A stretch of DNA of 64,000 nucleotides, from the NCBI GenBank assembly GCA_964017185.1, contig OZ024874.1, positions 48,450,856 through 48,514,855 on the forward strand. Reading direction: 5' to 3'. This document shows positions 38,501 to 49,800 of this stretch, in pieces. The translations under genes and the position numbers were made by a program. Source of the stretch: Rugalucina vietnamica (lineage: Eukaryota > Mollusca > Bivalvia > Lucinida > Lucinidae). The notes beneath the pieces are model-generated. The model was not told the DNA's origin. It made no database searches and saw only the letters and a list, made by a program, of their open reading frames with translations. Position 1 is the stretch's first letter. Each line of letters opens with the position of its first letter.

Positions 38501-41500
38501 AAATCAAAGTCATCGCGCTTATCATAAATTTTAGAAAACACTTTTAATGGTCCATTCTTGTATCAAGCATTTTGCTATTTCAGATTGTGGTATTCCTGAT
38601 ACTATAGGATACATATTTAGTCATCCCAACACTAAATATGGAGCAACTGCTAATGTAACGTGTGCGACGGGATACGAAGGAACACCAAGCCCTATCGACT
38701 GTTTAGATACAGGGCAATGGGGAACCGTGTCTGACTGTGAACGAAAGGGTACGACGATGTTATTCACGAACTCTCATAGTTGAAATATAATTTGAAAAGC
38801 ATTTCACGTTTATCCTTACTGCATGTTTGTCACCTCAATATTCAGAATGATTCTCGCTTCATTTGTAATCTATTTAAGAAATTGCATCAAGTATTTTGCT
38901 ATTTTAGATTGTGGGGTTCCTGATACTACAGGATACACATTTAGCCATTCTGACACCAAATATGGAGCAACTGCTAATGTAACGTGTGCGACGGGATACG
39001 AAGGAACACCAAGCTCTATTGAATGTCTTCATACAGGACAATGGGAAACAGTGTCAGGCTGTGACAGAAAAGGTACGATGTTTTTCACGGACTCTAATAG
39101 TCGAAATATAATGTTAATTGCATTGTATATTAATACTGACTGTCTATAACCTATTGTCACCTTAAGATTCAGAATGATTCGTTCATCTATTCCAATCGAT
39201 ATAAAGCAAAATACATTTAAGATTGGGGGTTGGTTTAGTTTGTGATTTGTCAAACAAAAGGATTCAGAAAGAGATTAGGTAGAATCGCAAGACGGCATCT
39301 GACATAATAATGAGCCCAATAACACATTTAAAAAAAAACTAGCAAAAAACATTGATTCCCCAGTGTCGCAAAACATACTAATATTTCAACGGAGAGTTTC
39401 AATAACCCATGCTTGTATCAAGAATTTTGCTATTTCAGATTGTGGTGTTCCTGATACGACGGGATACACATTTAGTTATTCTGATACTAGATATGGAGCA
39501 AATACTAATGTAACGTGTGCGATAGGATACCAAGGAACACCAAGCCCTATCGAATGTCTACATACAGGACAATGGAAAACAGTGTCTGGCTGTGAAAGAA
39601 AAGGTACGATATTATTCAGTTCACGAACTTTTATAGGTGAAATATTATGTTAATTGCATCAAATATTCATATACTCTTCGCCAAATGTTTAGCATAATTA
39701 TATATCTCACAAGAAGAAACCACATCCTCAGTGAATATGCATGCTGACGCAATCGCCCCTGTTTTATATCATTGTTACAGCGCAAACAATTAGGACTTTT
39801 TCGGATTCAAAAAAGGCAGTTATTTAGATACTGAATGACAAAAGATAAGGCCACTGCATTGAAAGAGTGATTTTCGACACATTTTTAAAATCTTTTTAAG
39901 AAGTACTCAGTTTCAATATTATAAAATGAGACTTAGCAAAATATTTAGTCAATAGATAGAATAACAATGTGGTAAAAGCATTATTATCCTGTCATTTGAG
40001 ATGTAGACATTAGACATCTTTAGCGACAAATTTGTTTTCAAGATGTTTAACATTGCAATTTTGCTATACATCCTTAACATTTTTGTTTTTTCCAGAAATG
40101 TCAGAGACTGACTTCAGCTCTGATTTTCTTTTGTGCAACAGGTTGTTTTAACATGCACTTCCTTGTCTTTGGTGAATGTTGTACATACATGACGTATGGG
40201 GTGCAAACTTTAGATTTAAGAAATACGGTTAATTACTAAAATAATGCATATTAAAGTTATACAAAATTATTTAAACTCTGAAAAGCCGAGACAAGTCTTT
40301 CATTTGTACTTTGCTATGACACGCTTCATTTCTAAACACATGAATTTTAATTGTGTATTATGTGTTTGTATAATTTGCTGGGCATTTAACGTTTGCACTT
40401 TAAAACTAGAATATGCTAAACTATTGTCGAGAAGTATACTTACTGTGTATAACAGATTGTTACCTCAAATGATTCACTCTTCTGTTAAATCGATAAACAT
40501 GTAAAATAAAATTCATTAATGATTGGTTTAACTTATTTTGTGATTTTGTCGAAAACGGCTTCAGAACGAGATTAGGTAGAATCGCTAGATGGAATATGAT
40601 ATTAGCTTGAGGCCCAGGAAACGTTTTAAAATAATAATGATAATAATAATAATACAACCATCGCAAAACGAGAAACCATTTCAACAAAGATTTTAAATGA
40701 ACCATTTTTTCATTAAATATTTTGCTCTTTCAGATTGTGGTGTACCTGATACTACCGGATACACATTTAGTCATTCTGACACTAGATATGGAGCAACTGC
40801 TAATGTTACGTGTGCGACGGGATACGAAGGAACACCAAGCTCTATCGACTGTCTGGATACAGGACTATGGCAAACCGTGTCTAGCTGTGCAAGAAAAGGT
40901 ACGAGGGTGTTATTCACGGGCTCTCATAGTTGAAATATATTGTGGACAAATATTCACCTGGTGTTGAACTTCATGCATTGCATAAATTAAATCGCTATGA
41001 CGCAATATAATGAATCAACGTCGTTGATTCGTGCACTGTTGGTAAGAACCAATAAAGTACGTGAAGAAAGTGTACTCCATATAAAAGACATTTTGCTGCA
41101 TTGTTTATCCCAATAGCAAATCGCAATGGTTAGGGTACCGGGTTTATAACTCGGAGTCCCTGGCCCCAAGCCCATAGAAGGAGAAAAAAATTGGTATTGA
41201 CTTATCTTGTACCATTGACTTTGTTGCAGTTTTCCCAAAACCTATAGGTTAAACAGTTTCGGAAAAATTTTAACGTTTTATCATTCTATACCAACATAAC
41301 ACATGATGAAGTTTGAATTGTCATCTGATCTTGGCTGAACCGATTAGTTCACCAGTGTTGCAAAACGTTCTAATATCAACAAAGAGTATTTATGATCCAT
41401 TCTTGCATCAATTCTTCTCCCTTTTCAGATTGTGGTCTTCCTGATACGACAGGATACACATTTAGTTATTCTGATACTAGATATGGAGCAACTGCTAATG

Positions 41501-44500
41501 TTACGTGTGCGACAGGATACGAAGGGACACCAAGCTCTATCGACTGTCTAGATACAGGACAATGGGAAACAGTTACTGGCTGTGAAAGAAAAGGTACAAC
41601 GATGCAATTCACGAACTGTCATAGTTGAAATATAATGTTAACTGCATTACACGTTTATCCTTACTGCGTATTGTTACCTCAATATTCAGAATGATGCACT
41701 CTTCTCTAGACTCTTGAAGTCGATATACATGAAAAGCAAAATTCATAAATGTTGTTCACGGACTCTCATAACTGTAATATTATGTTACTTGCATTAAATA
41801 TTTATATTTCCTCTGTATAACAGATTGTCACCTTAATATTCAGAATGATTTATTCGTTTATTACAATTGGTATATTGCAAAACACATTTAAGCTTAGGGT
41901 TCAACTTATTTAGTAGTTTGTCGAAAGAAATGATTCAGAACAAAATTAGGTGGAATAACAAGTCGCATCTGACATAATCACGAGTCCAAGGACACACTTT
42001 AAAATAATAAATAACATCGATTTCCCAGATTCGCAAAACGTGGTTGTATTTCAACAAAACACTTTTAATGGTCCATTCTTGTATCAAGCATTTTGCTATT
42101 TCAGATTGTGGTATTCCTGATACTATAGGATACATATTTAGTCATCCCGACACAAAATATGGAGCAACTGCTAATGTAACGTGTGCGATGGGATACGAAG
42201 GAACACCAAGCCCTATCGACTGTCTAGATACAGGGCAATGGGGAACCGTGTCCGGCTGTGAACGAAAGGGTACGACGATGTTATTCAAGAACTCTTATAG
42301 TTGAAATATAATTTGAAAATCATTACACGTTTATCCTTACTGCGTGATTGTCACCTCAATATTCAGAGTGGTTCACTCTTCATTTGTTATTGATTTAAGA
42401 AATTGCATCAAGTATTTTGCTATTTTAGATTGTGGGGTTCCTGATACTACAGGATACACATTTAGCCATTCTGACACCAAATATGGAGCAACTGCTAATA
42501 TAACGTGTGCGACGGGATACGAAGGAACACCAAGCTCTATCGACTGTCTACATACAGGACAATGGGAAACAGTGTCTGGCTGTGAAAGAAAAGGTACGAT
42601 GTTTTTCACGGACACTAATAGTTGAAATATAATGTTAATTGCATTGTATATTAATACTGACTGTCTATAACCTATTGTCACTTTAATATTCAGAATAATT
42701 CGTTTATCTATTCCAATCGATATAAAGCAAAATACTTTTAATATAGGGTTTGATTTAGCTTGTGATTTGTCAACAAAAGGATTAAGAAAGAGAGTACATA
42801 GAATCGCAAGACGGCATCTGACATAATAATGAGCCCAATAACACGTTTAAAAAAACTAACACAAATTATTGATTCCCCAGTGTCGCAAAACATACTAATA
42901 TTTCAACGGATACTATCATGACCCATTCTTGTATAAAGAATTTTGCTATTTCAGATTGTGGTGTTCCTGATACGACAGGATACACATTTAGTTATTCTGA
43001 TACTAGATATGGAGCAAATACTAATGTAACGTGTGCGAAAGGATACGAAGGAACACCAAGCTCTATCGACTGTCTACACACAGGACAATGGGAAACAGTG
43101 TCTGGCTGTGAAAGAAAAGGTACGATATTATTCAGCTCACGAACTCTTATAGGTGAAACATAATGTTAATTGCATTAAATATTTATATTCTCTTCGCCAA
43201 ATGTTTAGCATAATTATATATCTTACAAGAAGAAACCACATTCTCAGTGAATATACATGCTGACGCAATCGCCCCTGTTTTATGCCATTGTTACAGCGCA
43301 AACAATTAGGACTTTTTCGGATTCAAAAAGGCAGTTATTTAGATACTAAATGACAAAAAAAAGGCCACTGCCTTGAAAGAGTGATTTTCGACACATTTCT
43401 AAAATCTTTTTAAAAGTACTCAAATTCAATATTATAAAATGAGACTTAGTAAAAGCTTAAGTCAATAGATAGAATAACAATGTGGTAATACATTATTATC
43501 CTGTCATTTGAGATGTAGACATTAGACATCTTTAGCGACAAACTTGTTTTCAAAATGTTTAACATTGCAATTTTGCTATACATTCTTAATATTTTTGTTC
43601 TTTCCAGAAATGTCAGAGATGGATTTTAGCTCTGATTTTTTGTGTGACAGGTTGTTTTAACATGCACTTCCTTGTCTTTGGGTGAATTTTGTACATAGGT
43701 GACGTATGGGGTGCAAACTTTAGATTGAAGAAATACGGTTAATTACTAAAATAATGCATATTAAAGTTATACATATTTTTTTTTAAATCTGAAAAGCCGC
43801 GACAAATCTTTCATTTGTACTTTGCTACCACACGCTTCCTTTCAAAACACATGAATTTTAAATTTGAATTATGTGTTTGTTTATTTTGCGGGGCATTTAA
43901 CTTTTGCACTTTAAAACTAGAATATGCTTAAACGTTTGGCGAGATGTATACTAACTGTGTATAACAGATTGTGACCTCAAATGATTCACTCTTCTATTAA
44001 ATCGACAAACATGTAAATTAAAATTCATTTATGATTTGTTAACTTATTTTGTGATTTTGTCGAAAACGGCTTCAGAACGAGATTAGGTAGAATCGCTAGA
44101 TGGAATATGGTATTATTATGAGGCCAAGGAAACATTTTAAAATCATAATAATACTATTAATACAACCATCGCAAAACGTGAAAGTATTTAAACAACGATT
44201 TTAAATGATCCTTTCTTTCATCAAATATTTTGTTATTTCAGATTGTGGTGTACCTGATACTACCGGATACACATTTAGTCATTCTGACACTAGATATGGA
44301 GCAATTGCTAATGTTACGTGTGCGACGGGATACGAAGGAACACCAAGCTCTATCGACTGTCTGGATACAGGACTATGGCAAACCGTGTCTGGCTGTGCAA
44401 GAAAAGGTACGACGCTGTTATTCACGGACTCTCATAGTTGAAATATATTGTGGACAAATATTCACCTGGGGTTGAACTTCATGCATTGCATAAATTAAAA

Positions 44501-46819
44501 CGCTATGACGCAATATAATAAATCAACGTCATTGATTCGTGCACTGTCTGTAAGAATCAATAAAGTACGTGAAGAATGTGTACTCCATATAAAAGACATT
44601 TTGCTGCATTGTTTATCGCAAAAGCAAATCGCAGTGGTAAGGATACCGGGTTTTATAACTCGGAGTCCCTGGTCCCAATCCCATAGAGGGAGAAAAACAT
44701 ATCTTGACTTATCTTGTACCATTGACTTTGTTGCAGTTTTTCCAAAAGCTATAGGTTAAAAAGTTTCGAAAATTTTTAACGTTTTATCATTCTATACCAA
44801 CATAACACTTGATGAAGTTTGAATTGCCATCTGATCTTGGCTGAACCGATTAGTTCTCCAGTGTTGCAAAACGTTTAAATATCAACTGATGCATTCTTGC
44901 ACTAAGTCTTCTCCCATTTCAGATTGTGGTGTTCCTGGTACTGCAGGATACACATTCAGTTATTCTGACACTAAATATGGAACATCTGCTGATGTAACGT
45001 GCGCGGCGGGATACGAAGGAACACCAAGCTCTATCGACTGTCTAGATACAGGACAATGGGAACCAGTAACTGGCTGTGAAAGAAAAGGTACGACGATGCA
45101 ATTCACGAACTCTCATAATTGAAATATAATGTTAACTGCATTACACGTTTATCCTTACTGCGCATTGTTACCTCAATATTCAGAATGATTCACTCTCTAT
45201 TCTAGATTTTTGCAGTCAATATACACTCTCATAACTCAAATATTACCTAAAATCAGAACAGAACTTAAAGGGCAATTGAGAAAACGGGGTTACAGTGGTA
45301 AGTTCATCGAAGCCCAGTTAAAGAAGAGTGACAAAATGGACAGAAAGGACCTTGTCAGATACAAGTGCTGGAAAGAGAAGACAGAGCGAGTTCCTCTAGT
45401 ACTCACATACTCAAACCTACCGGACATTTCATGCATAGTACGAAAACATTTGAGGACCCTCCACAAGTCTGACAGGATGAAAGAGGTCTTTGATGAACCC
45501 CCATTGGTTGCTTTTAGAAGGGGACAAAATCTGCAAGATATCATTGTTCACAAAAAACTCAACAAGGTCTTACGGACTGAGGAATCTGGGTGTCAAGATG
45601 GACGTAGGACGTGCTTTATACTTATGAAGGGACCGATAGTGAACACACAGGGAAAAGGCGTGAACAACGGACATCATACACAAATATGCAGCATGCAGAA
45701 CTTGGTCTACTGTCTCGTCTGCACCAAGTGTCATAAACCGGTCTATGTGGGGGGACGGGAAGGCAGCTGGAGGAGCGAATCGGGGAACATCTGGCGGAAG
45801 TAAGATTACAAAGGGACAAGGCGGTCGGGCTACATTTCAACTCGGAGGGGATATAAGGGTCATCATCATGGAGAAACTCTATGACGACTCGAAGCATATG
45901 CGGCTTATAAAAGAAGCAGGGTGGATAAGAAAGTTTAAAACAAGTGCAGGAACTGCACAGCTGGTCTGTACCTTTGTTTCCGCTACACGGATGGTAGAAC
46001 TCCTCTTCTTTCTATTTCTTAAATTTCAAGCTTCTAGCCCGATTTAGTGGCTGCACAGAACCTGGTCAGACAGCTGGGAGACTGGTTTTCTCGCGATGAG
46101 GCCCATTTATCATGAAACCATATAAATCTTATCATGAAATTGAGTAGGCATCCATTAAGTCAATTATAATTATTTATTTATCTTCTATTTATTTATTTAT
46201 TTATTTTTATTATTTGTTTATTATTTTCTTTTATGTATAGTTTTAATTAAATTATTTATCTAACTGTTTTTGTTGTTGTTGTTTTTTAATACATTTTTAG
46301 TTATATATGTATTTATTTATATGGTTATCTTTTTAATCAAATATACATTTATCTATTCATGTTGTTAATTATTTATTTATTATTTACATATCTACTTATT
46401 AATCATTCATTTTATAATTATCTTACTCACTAATCATGTATTTATTTATGTCGTTATGTATTGATTTATTTTTTTTATATATTTAATCGTTTATTTATTT
46501 ATTTATTCATGTTGTTATTTTGTTATTTATATTTTTTTTATTTTCTTTTTATCTACATTTAATCATTCATTTTATAATTATCTTATTCACTAATCATGTA
46601 TTTATTTATGTCGTTATTTATTGATTCATTTATTTTTATATATATTAAATTGTTTTTTAATTTTTTTATTTATTCATGTTGTTATTTTGTTATTTATATT
46701 GTGTTATTTTCTTTTTATCTACTTTTATTCATTCATTTTATAATTATCTTACTCACTAATCATGTATTTATTTATGTCATTATTTATTGATTTATTTATT
46801 TGTTTATATTTTAATGTGT

Positions 46820-46862
<43 letters not shown>

Positions 46863-49800
46863 TTTGGAAGGTATATATTCTTGCTCATCATGCCTGCATT
46901 TACTTTCATTTTCAATTTTACGCAAACTTGGAGGAAGTACGCCAAACTGACGTTACATTGATTGCGACGTCTCCTGGGGGGACGTTATAATCAAGTGACA
47001 TCATTTTCAATATGGCTACCAGACTTTGACTGAAAGTATGTAAAGTTTGCAAAAAGTTAAAAGTTTCCTCTGAAAAAGGCTGTTAAAGGCCGAAACGTTA
47101 GGATAAAAGAGTGCTTCTAATAAACACAAGGTGAAATATTATGTTACTTGCATTAAATATTTATATTTCCTCTGTATAACAGATTGTCACCTTAATATTA
47201 GGAATGATTTATTCGTTTATTACAATCGGTTTATTACAATACACATTGAAGCTTAGGGTTCAACTTATTTTGTAATTTGTCGAAAGCAATGATTCAGAAC
47301 AAAATAAGGTGGAATAACAAGTCGCATCTTACATAATCACGAGTCCAAGGACAAACTTTAAAATGATAATTTAAAATAACATCGATTTCTAAGATTCGCA
47401 AAACGTGGTTGTATTTCAACAAAACACTTTTTATGGTCCATTCTTGTATCAAACATTTTACTATTTCAGATTGTGGTATTCCTGATACTATAGGATACAT
47501 ATTTAGTCATCCCAACACTAAATATGGAGCAACTGCTAATGTAACGTGTGCGACGGGATACGAAGGAACACCAAGCCCTATCGACTGTTTAGATACAGGG
47601 CAATGGGGAACCGTGTCTGGCTGTAAACGAAAGGGTACGACGATGTTATTCAAGAACTCTCATAGTTGAAATATAATTTGAAAAGCATTTCACGTTTATC
47701 CTTACTGCATGTTTGTCACCTCAATATTCAGAATGATTCTCGCTTCATTTGTAATCGATTTAAGAAATTGCATCTAGTATTTTGCTATTTTAGATTGTGG
47801 GGTTCCTGATACTACAGGATATACATTAAGCCATTCTGACACCAAATATGGAGCAACTGCTAATGTAACGTGTGCGACGGGATACGAAGGAACACCAAGC
47901 TCTATCGACTGTCTACATACAGGAAAATGGGAAACAGTGTCTGGCTGTGAAAGAAAAGGTACGATATTATTCAGTTCACGAACTCTTATAGGTGAAATAT
48001 AATGTTAATTGCATTAAATATTTATATTTTTCGCCAAATGTTTAGCATAATTATATATCTAACAAGAAGAAATAACATCCTCAGTGAATAAAAATGCTGA
48101 CGCATAAATTGAAATAAATGCATTGCATTAATTAAATCGCTATGACGCAATATAATAAATCAACGTCGTTGATTCGTGCACTGTCTGTAAGAATCAATAA
48201 AGTACGTGAAGAATGTGTACTCCATATAAAAGACATTTTGCTGCATTGTTTATCCCAAAAGCAAATCGCAATGGTAAGGGTACCGGGTTTATAACTCGGA
48301 GTTCCTGGTCCGAATCACATAGAAGGCGAAAAAATATATTGACTTATCTTGTACCATTGACTTTGTTGCAGTTTTCCCAAAAGCTATAGGTTAAACAGTT
48401 TCGGAAATATTTTAACGTTTTATCATTCTATACCAACATAACACTTGATGAAGTTTGAATTGTCATCTGATCTTGGCTTAAACGATTAGTTCACCAGTGT
48501 TTGCAAAACGTTTTAATATCAACAAAGAGTTTTAATGATCCATTCTTGCACTAAGTCTTCTCCCATTTCAGATTGTGGTGTTCCTGGTACTACAGGATAC
48601 ACATTCAGTTATTCTGACACTAAATATGGAAAAACTGCTGATGTAACGTGCGCGGTGGGATACGAAGGGACACCAAGCTCTATCGACTGTCTAGGTACAG
48701 GACAATGGGAAACAGTAAATGGCTGTGAAAGAAAAGGTACGACGATACAATTCACGAACTCTCATAGTTAAAATATAATGTTAACTGCATTACATGTTTA
48801 TCCTTACTGCGTATTGTTACCTCAATATATAGAATGAATCACTCTTCTCTAGACTCTTGCAGTCGATATTCATGTAAAACAAAATTCATAAAATTGATGT
48901 TATTCATGGACTGTCATAACTGAGAGAGTAAGTTACTTGCATTAAATATTTATATTTCCTCTGTATAACAGATTGTCACCTTAATATTCAGAATGATTTA
49001 TTCGTTTATTACAATCGGTATATAGCAAAATACATTTAAGCTTAGGGTTCAACTTATTTTGTAATTTGTCGAAAGAAATGATTCAGAACAAAATTAGGTG
49101 GAATAACAAGTCGCATCTGACATAATCACGAGTCCAAGGACACACTTTAAAATGATAAATAACAGATTCGCAAAACGTGGTTGTATTTCAACAATACAAT
49201 TTTAATGGTCCATTCTTGTATCAAGCATTTTGCTATTTCAGATTGTGGTATTCCTGATACTATAGGATACATATTTAGTCATCACGACACTAAATATGGA
49301 GCAACTGCTAATGTAACGTGTGCGAAGGGATACGAAGGAACACCAAGCCCTATCGACTGTTTAGATACAGGGCAATGGGGAACCGTGTCTGGCTGTGAAC
49401 GAAAGGGTACGACATGTTATTCAAGAACTCTCATAGTTGAAATATAATTTGAAAAGCATTTCACATTTATCCTTACTGCATGTTTCTCACTTCAGTATTC
49501 AGAATGATTCACTCTTCATTTGTAATCGATTTAAGAAATTGCATCAAGTATTTTGCTATTTTAGACTGTGGGGTTCCTGATACTACAGGATACACATTTA
49601 GCCATTCTGACACCAAATATGGAGCAACTGCTAATGTAACTTGTGCGACGGGATACGAAGGAACACCAAGCTCTATCGACTGTCTACATACAGGAAAATG
49701 GGAAACAGTGTCTGGCTGTGAAAGAAAAGGTACGATATTATTCAGTTCACGAACTCTTATAGGTGAAATATAACGTTAATTACATTAAGTATTTATACTC

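Larger units (their letters stand above)
45246..47133 (+). mobile_element. PLE family 2 (C-terminal GIY-YIG), second copy
   Basis: A 1,888-bp 5'-truncated copy flanked by a perfect 8-bp AAATATTA duplication (45238-45245 and 47134-47141). A stretch of open frame encodes the post-RT linker region (KGQLRKRGYSGKF, DKMDRKDLVRYKCW, TCFILMKGPIV) and the nuclease signature NLVYCLVCTKCHKPVYVGG. The reading frame is broken beyond that. A partial MITE, the ATTT-rich minisatellite and an AGGCTGTTAAAGGCCGAAAC tail complete it. Confidence 0.85.
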
